A stretch of 64,000 nucleotides of DNA from Prevotella sp. (GTDB taxonomy: Bacteria; Bacteroidota; Bacteroidia; Bacteroidales; Bacteroidaceae), in the NCBI GenBank assembly GCA_015060485.1, contig SUYI01000002.1, forward strand, positions 1 through 64,000, given 5' to 3'. Shown here in pieces: positions 45,711-54,602 of the stretch. The notes beneath the pieces were generated by a model. That model was given only the letters and a program-made list of their open reading frames with translations, was not told the DNA's origin and did not search any database. Position 1 is the stretch's first letter; each line of letters starts with the position of its first letter. Position numbers and translations under genes: made by a program.

Positions 45711-47690
45711 ATGAGAATATTATTATTAACCGCTATTCTGATGGCAAACGTAATGACAATGAGTGCAGCGAAACAGAAAATATCCATCGACCGTATTGAC
45801 CCCACCGACTGGTATGTGGGCATGAAGAACCCCTCGCTCCAGCTGATGGTGTATGGCAAGAACATTGCCAGCGTGCAGGAGGTAACCACCGATTATCCCG
45901 GTGTCGTCATCGACAGTGTGGTACGACTCGACTCGCCCAACTACCTGTTAGTTTATATGAACCTGCGCGATGCCCAGCCAGGCACGATGACGCTACAGTT
46001 CAAACCTCAAACCTCAAACCTCAAAGTTGACTACACCTTGAAGCAGCGCGAGATGGCTGGCTCGAAACGCATGGGATTCACCAATGCCGACGTGCTCTAT
46101 ATGCTTATGCCCGACCGCTTTGCACAGGGCGCAGGACACAACCCGCAGGTGAAGGGCATGCGTGCCTACAAGGAAGACCGCTCGCAACCCTCGCTGCGCC
46201 ATGGCGGCGACCTGAACGGCATTCGCGAACACCTCGACTACTTCAATGAGTTGGGCGTCACGGCCCTGTGGCTGACGCCCGTCCTGGAGAACGATTCGCC
46301 AGACGACGAACATGGTTACTCGACATATCACGGCTATGCCACGACAGACTACTACCGTGTCGACCCGCGTTTTGGTACCAATGAGGACTATCGCCGGCTG
46401 TGCGACGAAGCCCACCAGAAAGGGCTGAAGGTGGTGATGGACATGATTTTCAACCACTCGGGCTTCGAGCATCCCTGGACGCACGACATGCCTGCGAAGG
46501 ACTGGCTGAACCTGCCCCAGTGGCTCGTCGAGTCGAACGGCACTTCGCAGGCCGAGGGAACCAGCTTCCTGCAAACCTCCTACAAGCTGACTCCCGTGGT
46601 GGACCCCTATGCTTCGAAGGTAGATCTGAAGGAGACTACCGAGGGTTGGTTCGTGCCCACCATGCCCGACCTGAACCAGCATAACCCCCACCTGATGCGC
46701 TATCTCATCCAGAACTCAAAATGGTGGATTGAGACGGTGGGCATCGACGGCATCCGCATGGATACCTATCCCTATGCCTATGCCGACGCCATGGCTCAGT
46801 GGATGAAGGAGCTCAACGAGGAATATCCCAACTTCAACACCGTCGGCGAGACGTGGGTCACCGAGCCTGCCTATACCGCCGCCTGGCAATGGGACGGGAA
46901 ACCTCATGAAAAAACTTCGGCGGCAGCAAATTCTTCGACTAAAGATCGAACTTCGGCGGCAGCAAATTCTTCACCCTTCATTCTTCACTCTTCATTTCTG
47001 AAGACCGTCATGGACTTCTCGTTCTACGACAAGCTCTCGCAGGCGAAGCACGAAGAGACCGACCCGTGGTTCTCGGGCTTAAACCGCCTCTACAACTCGT
47101 TCGTCTACGACTATCTGTATCCCAACCCGAAGAGTGTGATGGCCTTCATCGACAACCACGACACCGACCGTTTCCTGGGTAACGGCCGCGACACGCTGGC
47201 GCTGAAGCAGGCGCTGGCGCTGTTGCTCACCGTTCAGCGCATTCCACAGCTTTACTATGGTACGGAGATTCTGATGAACGGCACCAAGGAAGTGACCGAC
47301 GGTAACGTGCGCAAGGACTTCCCGGGCGGATTCCCCGGCGACGACCGTAACGCCTTCACCCGCGAGGGACGCACCAAGCAGGAGCAGCAGATGTTCCAGT
47401 GGCTCAGCCGTCTGCTCCATTGGCGCAAGGGCAACGACGTCATCACGAAGGGCCGTCAGACGCAGTTCATTCCCTCGGGCGGCATCTACGTCATTGCCCG
47501 CCAGTATCAGGGAAAGACCGCCCTCACCGTCCTCAACGGCACCAGCCGGCCTGCCACCATGCAGGTGAAGCGCTATCAGGAGGTCATTGGCTCTGCCACC
47601 CGTGCCAAGGACGTGCCCACAGGCCGCTACTACGACCTCTCGCACGACCTGACGCTCAAGCCCCGCCAGTCGCTCGTCTTGGAATTCTAA
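45711..47690 (+). CDS. GH13 alpha-amylase family enzyme, neopullulanase/cyclomaltodextrinase type (SusA-like)
   Basis: A periplasmic alpha-glucan hydrolase of 659 aa with a signal peptide (about 1-20), an N-terminal cyclomaltodextrinase-type beta domain (about 25-120), the GH13 barrel and a C-terminal beta domain. Catalytic residues: nucleophile Asp351 in GIRMDTYPYA, acid Glu380 in TVGETWV, and transition-state Asp484 in FIDNHDTDRF. Repeat inserts lie at about 97-105 (KPQTSNLK) and 401-430 (KTSAAANSS twice, then FILHSSF), the latter between two catalytic residues. There are no susC/susD genes nearby. The terminator at 47714-47747 follows. Confidence 0.92.
   Translation: MRILLLTAILMANVMTMSAAKQKISIDRIDPTDWYVGMKNPSLQLMVYGKNIASVQEVTTDYPGVVIDSVVRLDSPNYLLVYMNLRDAQPGTMTLQFKPQTSNLKVDYTLKQREMAGSKRMGFTNADVLYMLMPDRFAQGAGHNPQVKGMRAYKEDRSQPSLRHGGDLNGIREHLDYFNELGVTALWLTPVLENDSPDDEHGYSTYHGYATTDYYRVDPRFGTNEDYRRLCDEAHQKGLKVVMDMIFNHSGFEHPWTHDMPAKDWLNLPQWLVESNGTSQAEGTSFLQTSYKLTPVVDPYASKVDLKETTEGWFVPTMPDLNQHNPHLMRYLIQNSKWWIETVGIDGIRMDTYPYAYADAMAQWMKELNEEYPNFNTVGETWVTEPAYTAAWQWDGKPHEKTSAAANSSTKDRTSAAANSSPFILHSSFLKTVMDFSFYDKLSQAKHEETDPWFSGLNRLYNSFVYDYLYPNPKSVMAFIDNHDTDRFLGNGRDTLALKQALALLLTVQRIPQLYYGTEILMNGTKEVTDGNVRKDFPGGFPGDDRNAFTREGRTKQEQQMFQWLSRLLHWRKGNDVITKGRQTQFIPSGGIYVIARQYQGKTALTVLNGTSRPATMQVKRYQEVIGSATRAKDVPTGRYYDLSHDLTLKPRQSLVLEF
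46000..46026. repeat. CAAACCT word inside the GH13 gene
   Basis: Four tandem TCAAACC units, in frame, encoding FKPQTSNLK within the N-terminal beta domain. Confidence 0.65.
46911..46999. repeat. Compound repeat insert inside the GH13 gene
   Basis: A 24-bp unit (AACTTCGG, then CGGCAGCAAATTCTTC) is repeated perfectly at 46913-46936 and 46949-46972, followed by an ATTCTTCACTCTTCATT word. The whole is in frame, about 30 codons. Confidence 0.85.
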
Positions 47691-47713
47691 GATAATATAG
47701 AGGCTTTTTCCAT

Positions 47714-47747
47714 GACCCCATGGCTATTTTTCCATAGGGTCTTTTTT
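47714..47747 (+). terminator. Intrinsic terminator after the GH13 gene
   Basis: A 10-bp stem with one mismatch, GACCCCATGG (47714-47723) / CCATAGGGTC (47732-47741), then six T. Confidence 0.75.
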
Positions 47748-47844
47748 CTTGTTTTTTATAATCGGCTGATTTTTAGCGGTTTGCAGTTTTATTTTATTTG
47801 TGAGTTTTCCATAGGTTTCTGATACAACTTTCGGGAAAATGTCG

Positions 47845-47852
47845 TAACTTTG
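47845..47852 (+). promoter_or_regulatory. -7 box of the TPR-HTH regulator gene
   Basis: TAACTTTG followed by CAGAC, 19 bp before the ATG at 47872. Confidence 0.6.
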
Positions 47853-47871
47853 CAGACGAAAACCTATATTT

Positions 47872-49293
47872 ATGCGAACGAGAGCATTACATATTTATAA
47901 ATGGTCTATTGTCTACTGTTTATTGTCTATTGTATATTGTTTATTGTTTACAGTTTACAGTTGCAAACAGCAAGACCAACATCCTCAGACGGCAAAGGCT
48001 TGTCTGGAGGCCGCAGAGGCTGCTTTGGCTGGCGACAGCGTCCGTCAGGGAGAGACGTTGCTGCGTAAGACTATCCGTTTGGCAGAAGAGACTGAGGATT
48101 GGCACACCCATTACATCGCTCACCAGCGACTGGCCTTAAGCTTGTCGCAGAGCAATCCCGAGGAAGCCTTGCGGCTGATGAAGCTGGCGCTGACCAGCTA
48201 CGAGCAGCACCCCGACGACGAGCGTAACCATTGTCTCTTGCTCGACTTTGCAGGCACTTACGCCTCACAAGTAGCTTTCACCACTGAGGGATCATTCGAC
48301 GAAGCACTCGAATACATCAACAAGGCCTACGACATTGCCAAGAATAACCAGATGGAGGATATGATGTGTCAGACGCTGACCAGTCTGGCCAACATTGCTT
48401 GGGCCAAGGAGGACTACCGGCAGGCGCTCGACTATGCACATCAGGCAACGGAATTGCCTGGCACAGAGGACCTGCAACCTGGCACGTTGCAGGTATTGGC
48501 CCGCAGCTACCTCGACCTCAACATGCTCGATTCGGCAGAAACCGCCTATCGTCAGATTCAGCATGGCGACGATGTCCATCTGGCTTATATCGTGCAAAGC
48601 AACTTGGCTAAGATAGCCCTCCGTCGGATGGGAGCCACACAGGTGGAAGACAGTGTGGACGAAGCCTTCGAACAAATAGAGGGTTTCTATTATAAGGCTC
48701 TTGAACAGAAAGACCAGTATTATCAGGAGTCGCTGCGCCAGGAACTGGAGAACCAGCAACTGGAATATCGTTCAAAGATGTACGCACGCACACTGCTTAT
48801 CGTCATCATTGCTGCGGTGATAGTCTTCTTGACTCTCGTGCTGGCGGTCCGTTACAGGATACGGGCACAGCGTCAGGAGAAACGCCAGCTGCTGCAAGAG
48901 GCCGAGCACCAGAAAGCCCTGCTGCATCAGTCCAACGAAGTGGTGGCGTTCCTGCAGAACTTCATTCTGGAGCGTACGGAGGCCATGCAGAAGCTGAACC
49001 AAGGCGGCGATTCGCTGATCTATCTCAGTCCGCAAGAATGGGGCGAGGTGGAACGCACGCTGAACGCCATCGACAACAACCGCTTCGCCCAGCTTCGTGA
49101 GCAGTACCCCAACATGCAGGAAGACGACATCCGCCTGTGTATCCTCACCCGCTTGGGCATCAGCAACCGCACCATCGGCAACATCTACTGCATCACCATC
49201 TCTGCCGTCCAGCACCGCAAGCTCAAGCTGAAGAAGGACGTGTTCGGAGAAACCAATCCAGACATCACACTGGAAGAAATCCTTAAGAAGTAA
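47872..49293 (+). CDS. Membrane regulator: TPR sensor, TM helix, C-terminal HTH
   Basis: 473 aa. An N-terminal hydrophobic segment with lipobox-like TVYSC (about 28-32) directs the TPR part (about 35-270, several helix pairs such as ALEYINKAYDIAKNNQ) outside the inner membrane. A TM helix at about 304-323 (TLLIVIIAAVIVFLTLVLAV) is followed by a cytosolic coiled coil and a C-terminal helix-turn-helix (about 400-473; EDDIRLCILTRLGISNRTIGNIYCIT), which resembles LuxR-type HTHs. This is a known Bacteroidetes plan for one-component sensing across the membrane. The target is probably the secreted-protein gene 20 bp downstream. The HTH coding DNA is copied at 51349-51566. Confidence 0.82.
   Translation: MRTRALHIYKWSIVYCLLSIVYCLLFTVYSCKQQDQHPQTAKACLEAAEAALAGDSVRQGETLLRKTIRLAEETEDWHTHYIAHQRLALSLSQSNPEEALRLMKLALTSYEQHPDDERNHCLLLDFAGTYASQVAFTTEGSFDEALEYINKAYDIAKNNQMEDMMCQTLTSLANIAWAKEDYRQALDYAHQATELPGTEDLQPGTLQVLARSYLDLNMLDSAETAYRQIQHGDDVHLAYIVQSNLAKIALRRMGATQVEDSVDEAFEQIEGFYYKALEQKDQYYQESLRQELENQQLEYRSKMYARTLLIVIIAAVIVFLTLVLAVRYRIRAQRQEKRQLLQEAEHQKALLHQSNEVVAFLQNFILERTEAMQKLNQGGDSLIYLSPQEWGEVERTLNAIDNNRFAQLREQYPNMQEDDIRLCILTRLGISNRTIGNIYCITISAVQHRKLKLKKDVFGETNPDITLEEILKK
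47902..47968. repeat. TATTGTTTA word encoding the signal/TM segment
   Basis: About nine loose TATTGTYTA / TTTACAG units give the hydrophobic run SIVYCLLSIVYCLLFTVYSC. Confidence 0.75.
49069..49286 (+). repeat. HTH module, copy 1 of a segmental duplication
   Basis: Nearly identical to 51349-51566 (offset 2,280 bp), by eye above 90% with long perfect runs. It encodes the regulator's C-terminal HTH. Confidence 0.9.
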
Positions 49294-49313
49294 GAAACAA
49301 AAAAAGAACAGAT

Positions 49314-51134
49314 ATGAAACGTACATTATTATTTATTGCATGTGTGCTGGCATCATTAACGATACAAGCACAGGAGTATTACCCCGAAGGAACCAAGTGG
49401 ACGGAGATAAGGCTCGATACCCTGAAGTATGACAGTTGGTATTCAAAGGTTGGCGATGAATGGGTTCCAAACTTTGAAACAATCGAATACTATGTAAAGG
49501 GAGTATATACAACGGAGTATGGTGAGAAATATAAATGTGTCTATACCAACGGTCCTGAATGGACAGACTCTCTTACGCTTTTGCTACAGGAAGAGGGGGA
49601 ATCGGATAACGTCGGACATGATTGTGTCATGGTTTCAGTGCCAATACAATACTATGACTGGAATGATAATTTAACTATTGGAGCGTTATGCCCAGGCACG
49701 GCATACCAGTTTGACTGGAGCGTAGGAAAGGGGATATATTTTGAGGATATTATGTATTCAAATACTACAGGCATACCGCGCTATTATTGCTACTATGGCA
49801 TCATTGACGAAATAAAGGAAGATTACTTCGGAGGTGTACGACCACTTAAGTACGTGGATTTGGATGGCAAAGCCCCTGAATGTGGCAAATGGGATAATCC
49901 ACAAAAAGTTGACACACAAGGCGGTCGTATTATTCAGGGAATAGGAATTACGGAATGGAATGACGGTGAATGTCTGTTCGGACCTCCAAATCCGTATTCT
50001 GCATCAGGAGGGGAATACCAGAGTCGTCACTATCGTTCCATGCTCGTTCACTTCGAGCGCAACGGAGAGGTGCTTTATGACGTCTGGCCAGACAGCATAC
50101 CACAGAAGCCTTATCGTCCGTTCATTGAAGAAGGCAAATTGTGGGTTGTAAGAGGTTTTTCTGATGGCTATGGTATAACAACTGACGAAACTTGGACGGG
50201 TTACTGCTATTTCGATGGTGATACCATCGTTGACGGGCGGACGTGCAAACAAATGAAGAAAATTTGGAACGCCAATGAAGAGAACTGGGTGAATGGCGTG
50301 TTTACTCCTGCCAACAGTTTTCAAGAGTATGTCGGTGCCTGGTACGAGCAAGACAAGAAGGTGTATTTTGCAAACTATTTACAGGATCATCTCGAATTAT
50401 TCTACGACTTCACGCTATGCACAAACGACTCCATAGATCCGTTAGGCGGATTCCCATTGGTTGTAAACAAGGTGTCTGGAGGTTTTCCGGGCTTCAAAGG
50501 CACGTATTATGATTTCTGGCATGAGGGTCAATTAGTGAACCGCTGGCTCGAAGGAGTCGGCAGTGATTCGTGGCCGGACTGGAATCACCCGTGGGCAATG
50601 GATGGTGGAAGCGGTGGCCTTCTTTCTTGCAGAATCGGTGATGAAGTCATTTATTACAACAGTGCAGTGGAAGACCCATACGACATGAATGCCCCCAAGC
50701 GCCGTTTCGACTTCACCCATACCACCAAGTCGCAGCCGAAGTCTCCGAGGAGAAGTGAGGAGGGACAGTCACTCTACGGCGAATACAACAACCTGCTGCT
50801 GGACATCAACCTCGACCCGCTCAGCGAAGCCTATCTGGTGCGCATCACCGACGAAACGGGTAAGGTGGTTTACGAGAAAGCCATCAATGCCGGCAGCATC
50901 GTCGCCCTCAATATCGACATCTCTGCCTACGCTGCAGGCCGTTACACCGTCACTGTGGAGAACAGCCAGGAGGCCTTCACGGGTGAGTTCGAGGCACAGA
51001 CCACAGGAATAGAAGAGGTAAGAAGTAAGAGGTTAGAGCTAAAAGATTGCATCTACAACCTCCAAGGCCAACGCCTCAATACCTTGCAAAGAGGCTTGAA
51101 CATCGTCAACGGCAAAAAAGTATATGTAAAGTAA
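49314..51134 (+). CDS. Secreted protein of unknown function with duplicated C-terminal module
   Basis: A 606-aa protein with a signal peptide (MKRTLLFIACVLASLTIQAQ). It shows no catalytic motif I recognise. Residues about 260-455 (YRPFIEEGKLW, GDTIVDGRTCKQMK, YVGAWYEQDKKVYF, LLSCRIGDEVIYYN) are homologous to the second half of the 51611 product at moderate identity. Residues 459-606 are nearly identical to that protein's end: an Arg/Ser-rich stretch, a beta-sandwich (YLVRITDETGKVVYE, then YAAGRYTVTVEN) and the tail IYNLQGQRLNTLQRGLNIVN. This tail looks like a Bacteroidetes surface-sorting domain. It follows the TPR-HTH regulator by 20 bp, so it is its likely target or partner. Confidence 0.75.
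   Translation: MKRTLLFIACVLASLTIQAQEYYPEGTKWTEIRLDTLKYDSWYSKVGDEWVPNFETIEYYVKGVYTTEYGEKYKCVYTNGPEWTDSLTLLLQEEGESDNVGHDCVMVSVPIQYYDWNDNLTIGALCPGTAYQFDWSVGKGIYFEDIMYSNTTGIPRYYCYYGIIDEIKEDYFGGVRPLKYVDLDGKAPECGKWDNPQKVDTQGGRIIQGIGITEWNDGECLFGPPNPYSASGGEYQSRHYRSMLVHFERNGEVLYDVWPDSIPQKPYRPFIEEGKLWVVRGFSDGYGITTDETWTGYCYFDGDTIVDGRTCKQMKKIWNANEENWVNGVFTPANSFQEYVGAWYEQDKKVYFANYLQDHLELFYDFTLCTNDSIDPLGGFPLVVNKVSGGFPGFKGTYYDFWHEGQLVNRWLEGVGSDSWPDWNHPWAMDGGSGGLLSCRIGDEVIYYNSAVEDPYDMNAPKRRFDFTHTTKSQPKSPRRSEEGQSLYGEYNNLLLDINLDPLSEAYLVRITDETGKVVYEKAINAGSIVALNIDISAYAAGRYTVTVENSQEAFTGEFEAQTTGIEEVRSKRLELKDCIYNLQGQRLNTLQRGLNIVNGKKVYVK
50688..51134 (+). repeat. C-terminal module, copy 1 (447 bp)
   Basis: Matches 53381-53827 over the same 447-bp length with few mismatches, most near the 3' end. 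It begins at the codon for NAPKRRFDFTH in both genes. It includes a GAGGTAAGAAGTAAGAGG repeat word (about 51018-51043). Confidence 0.92.
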
Positions 51135-51165
51135 AACCTCGTTAAACTATAAAAGGCAACTAATT

Positions 51166-51573
51166 ATGAAGAATGTCGTTTTGTTATTAGCAGCGTGGCT
51201 GCTCGGATTATCTGCTGTAGAAGCGCAAAAACACAGTCTGACAGCGTCGGATTTACATAAACGCGATGGCCTGTCGGAAACGCGAGGTGAAGAGGCCGAA
51301 CCAGCGGAATCGCTGTATGGCGAATGGTGGTTAGTGGGATGGAACGACATCGACAACAACCGCTTCGCCAACCTCCGTGAGCAGTACCCCAACATGCAGG
51401 AAGACGACATCCGCCTGTGTATCCTCACCCGTTTGGGCATCAGCAACCGCACCATCGGCAACATCTACTGCATCACCATCTCTGCCGTCCAGCACCGCAA
51501 GCTCAAGCTGAAGAAGGACGTGTTCGGAGAAACCAACCCCGACATCACGCTCGAACAAATACTAACGAATTGA
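51166..51573 (+). pseudogene. Chimeric ORF: secreted-protein N-terminus joined to a copied HTH module
   Basis: 135 aa. Residues 1-60 are a signal peptide (MKNVVLLLAAWLLGLSAVEA) and the start of an exported protein (ESLYGEWWLVGW, as in small lipocalin/META-like Prevotella proteins, from memory). At residue 61-62 it switches to IDNNRFANLREQYPNMQ, the copied HTH of the regulator encoded at 47872. There is no TM helix between, so the HTH would be exported and could not bind DNA. I read it as the breakpoint product of a duplication that overwrote the rest of an older gene. It could still be translated; the frame is fully open. Confidence 0.6.
51349..51566 (+). repeat. HTH module, copy 2 of a segmental duplication
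   Basis: Partner of 49069-49286. The homology begins abruptly at the codons for IDNNRF and fades over the last 30 bp. Confidence 0.9.
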
Positions 51574-51610
51574 CTATTGATAATTGAGAATTAACAAAAA
51601 GCATAAAGAT

Positions 51611-53827
51611 ATGAAACGTACATTATTATTTATGACGCGTATATTGACATCAATGGTGATGTCAGTTATGACTCTTACTGTCGCAGCTGATGTGAAGATT
51701 AACGAGAAAACATTTCCTGATTCAAACTTCCGTGATTGGGTGCTAAGTCAAGAATATGGTGCTGATGACGTTTTGACAAACGAGGAATTGGAAACTATTG
51801 ACTCTCTCAATATAAGTCGCTTGGAAATACACAACCTGAAGGGTATTGAATACTTCACCGCATTGAAGGTCTTGAATTGTATGACAAATAAGCTGACATC
51901 GCTTGACTTGTCAAAAAATACCGCTTTGGAAAAGTTGGTGTGTAACGGCAACAGAATGACGACAATCAATTTGCTGGAAAACAAAGAATTAAGATATCTG
52001 AACTGTGTGGGAAATAGTTTGACAGCACTTGACGTATCGGGGTGTACCGAACTGGATACGCTTGCCTGCTCTGCCAACCAGTTGACAGCACTTGATGTAT
52101 CAAATAATACAAATTTGATAAGCTTAGAATGTTATGGTAATCAATTAACGTCACTTGATTTGTCAAAGAATACGGCACTGAGAAGAGTCCACTGCAATAA
52201 TAATCAGTTGACAACTCTCAATTTATCGAAGAATACGGCACTGACCTTGTTACAATGTTCCAATAACCTACTGACAACGCTTGATGTAATGAAGAACTCA
52301 GTATTGAGATCATTGTCTTGTATGAATAACAAACTGACAACACTATACGTGTCAGACAATAAATCATTGAAAAGTCTTTCTTGCTTTAACAACCAGTTGA
52401 CCTCACTTGATGTATCTGGATGTTCTGCGCTGAAAACATTGGGCTGTTATGACAATCAACTTACCACGATTAATTTATCTGGATGCTCCGCACTGGATTA
52501 TGTCAATTGTAATTGCAACCAACTAACAACCCTTGACTTGTCGGAAAATACTGCGTTGACAACACTGTTTTGCCTCCAAAACCAGATTAAGGGCATAGGA
52601 ATGGATGCACTTGTAGAGAGCCTGCCCATCGTGAGTGAAGGAAGTCTTCTTGTCATGAACTTTGAGAATGAACAGAATGTGATGACAACCACGCAAGTAG
52701 CTGCTGCAAAGGCCAAGGGATGGACACCTTATATTTGGACATACGGTCGGGAGGAATATGCCGGAAGCGAGACAACTCAGGCCGAGTATCGTCCATTCGT
52801 TGAGGATAATAAGGTGTGGAAAGTAGGAAGTACCACGATGATAGATAGTCTTGTAAAGATGGTTGAATACTTTTACTTCGAGGGTGATACCATCATCGAC
52901 GGAAAGACCTGCAAGCAGATGATGTGTCAGCAATTTGTCAGCCCAGATTATCCAGGTTATGACATTATATTGCAATATACTATGCAGAGATATGTGGGAG
53001 CTTGGTACGAAGAGGACAAGAAAGTGTATGCCTACGACTCAATAGGCAATCAGTTTAAGTTAATGTACGACTTCTCCGTCAATGCCAATGATACCCTACA
53101 GATTAATGGTCGATCCTATGTGATTGGTGCCAGACAGACTGGAGGAATGAAAGGTTTCAAGGGCGTATATAGAGATGTTTGGGAGTGTAGAGACGGAGCA
53201 AGTATTTACCGGTGTGCCCCTTGGTTGGAAGGAGTCGGAGTTGTTTATGGTGACCCCACAACAAATGTCTTTAACGTAGAATTGGCAGACCCTGCGGGGT
53301 TCCTGATGTCGTGTACCGTTGGCGATGAAGTCATCTACCTTAACGACGATTATGAGGATGGAGTCATCCCTGAGGGTGTGAATGCCCCCAAGCGCCGTTT
53401 CGACTTCACCCATACCACCAAGTCGCAGCCCAAGGCACCGAGGAGAAGTGAGGAGGGACAGTCACTCTATGGCGAATACAACAACCTGCTGCTGGACATC
53501 AACCTCGACCCGCTCAGCGAAGCCTATCTGGTGCGCATCACTGACGAAACGGGTAAGGTGGTTTACGAGAAAGCCATCAATGCCGGCAGCATCGTCGCCC
53601 TCAATATCGACATCTCTGCCTACGCTGCAGGCCGTTACACCGTCACTGTGGAGAACAGCCAGGAGGCCTTCACGGGCGAATTCGAGGCACAGACCACAGG
53701 AATAGAAGAGGTAAGAAGTAAGAGGTTAGAGCTAAGAGATTACATCTACAACCTCCAAGGCCAACGCCTCACCACCTTGCAACGTGGACTGAACATCGTA
53801 AACGGACGAAAGGTTTATGTGAAGTAG
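51611..53827 (+). CDS. Leucine-rich-repeat surface protein with duplicated C-terminal module
   Basis: 738 aa from the ATG at 51611, which starts a signal peptide MKRTLLFMTRILTSMVM like that of the 49314 product (an earlier in-frame start at 51584 adds nine residues). Residues about 50-320 hold about twelve LRR units of 21 residues (consensus L.C..NQLT.LDLS.NTAL), the bacterial internalin/BspA-like type. Residues about 385-585 match the middle of the 49314 product (GDTIIDGKTCKQM, YVGAWYEEDKKVYA), and the last 148 residues are nearly identical to its tail. So the two proteins share back halves and differ in the N-terminal binding part. Binding of host or plant ligands is inferred. Confidence 0.82.
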   Translation: MKRTLLFMTRILTSMVMSVMTLTVAADVKINEKTFPDSNFRDWVLSQEYGADDVLTNEELETIDSLNISRLEIHNLKGIEYFTALKVLNCMTNKLTSLDLSKNTALEKLVCNGNRMTTINLLENKELRYLNCVGNSLTALDVSGCTELDTLACSANQLTALDVSNNTNLISLECYGNQLTSLDLSKNTALRRVHCNNNQLTTLNLSKNTALTLLQCSNNLLTTLDVMKNSVLRSLSCMNNKLTTLYVSDNKSLKSLSCFNNQLTSLDVSGCSALKTLGCYDNQLTTINLSGCSALDYVNCNCNQLTTLDLSENTALTTLFCLQNQIKGIGMDALVESLPIVSEGSLLVMNFENEQNVMTTTQVAAAKAKGWTPYIWTYGREEYAGSETTQAEYRPFVEDNKVWKVGSTTMIDSLVKMVEYFYFEGDTIIDGKTCKQMMCQQFVSPDYPGYDIILQYTMQRYVGAWYEEDKKVYAYDSIGNQFKLMYDFSVNANDTLQINGRSYVIGARQTGGMKGFKGVYRDVWECRDGASIYRCAPWLEGVGVVYGDPTTNVFNVELADPAGFLMSCTVGDEVIYLNDDYEDGVIPEGVNAPKRRFDFTHTTKSQPKAPRRSEEGQSLYGEYNNLLLDINLDPLSEAYLVRITDETGKVVYEKAINAGSIVALNIDISAYAAGRYTVTVENSQEAFTGEFEAQTTGIEEVRSKRLELRDYIYNLQGQRLTTLQRGLNIVNGRKVYVK
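53381..53827 (+). repeat. C-terminal module, copy 2 (447 bp)
   Basis: Partner of 50688-51134, offset 2,693 bp. Confidence 0.92.
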
Positions 53828-53846
53828 TATCAACAATAACAATACA

Positions 53847-54410
53847 ATGATGAAAACAAAAGCATTATTAGGTCTGTCGCTGCTGTTTATAACCTTGATG
53901 GCTGGATGTAGCAGTGATAATGAAAAGAACGATGAACCCATAGTAGAACCTGTGGAGTTTGCTCTGTCGAACTTTACGAATACGGGATGCAAGTCCACCA
54001 TGTCTGCCCCAAGGAGAAGCATGGAGGCTAATGAGTATTTCGAGTTGAAGGCCACGAAGGACGGCGGGCTTTATGTGAAGCACGTAAATGCGACCTTCAA
54101 TTGTGCTTCCAGTAAGTTCAAAGCTGAGGCAAGTCTCGAAGGGCAGACCATAAAGGTGACGGAATTGGACGCAACGCGTGCTGAAGTTATGGCGAACTGT
54201 GTGTGTCCTTATGATCTGGGCTATATCCTCGGGCCGTTGAAGGAAGGTGCTACCTATAATATGACTATCATTACAACCACCGAGTTGACACCGGAGCAGG
54301 AGGCCATGAGATGGAGAGCCGATAAAATGGAAACAACCTTTACGTTTACCTATTCCCTGGATTTTGACGATGTCTTCCCCGTCAGATATGAGGGAGAGAC
54401 GGAGATATAA
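53847..54410 (+). CDS. Small lipoprotein of unknown function
   Basis: A 187-aa predicted lipoprotein (lipobox FITLMAGC at about 14-21) followed by an acidic linker (SSDNEKNDEPIVEPVE). The rest is a predicted beta-rich domain of about 140 residues with two paired Cys candidates (CKST, NCASS and CVC). I recognise no family. It lies 19 bp after the LRR protein gene and shares the SAPRRS.EA pattern with the Arg/Ser stretch of its neighbours, so it is probably part of the same unit. Alternative start three bases later. A long hairpin follows. Confidence 0.7.
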   Translation: MMKTKALLGLSLLFITLMAGCSSDNEKNDEPIVEPVEFALSNFTNTGCKSTMSAPRRSMEANEYFELKATKDGGLYVKHVNATFNCASSKFKAEASLEGQTIKVTELDATRAEVMANCVCPYDLGYILGPLKEGATYNMTIITTTELTPEQEAMRWRADKMETTFTFTYSLDFDDVFPVRYEGETEI

Positions 54411-54434
54411 TAGATTTTTCTGATGTTAAATTTA

Positions 54435-54532
54435 CCCTCCCTTCCTCCCGTCCTTTAACCCCAATAAATAAAGGGACTCCAAGCGAAAACGGGAGGAAGG
54501 GAGGGATACTTAGATACATTCTTTTTTTCCAG
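54435..54532 (+). terminator. Long inverted repeat and T-run after the lipoprotein gene
   Basis: A perfect 17-bp stem, 54435-54451 with 54489-54505 (CCCTCCCTTCCTCCCGT and its complement), with a 37-nt loop that can itself form a short stem. T-runs follow near 54521-54530. Much longer than a normal terminator stem. Confidence 0.55.
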
Positions 54533-54602
54533 AAGAAGTCGATGCCAGCGATGGACAAACACATACTACCAGCTGGCGCCCTTTCCGATTAATGCGCATG
54601 CT

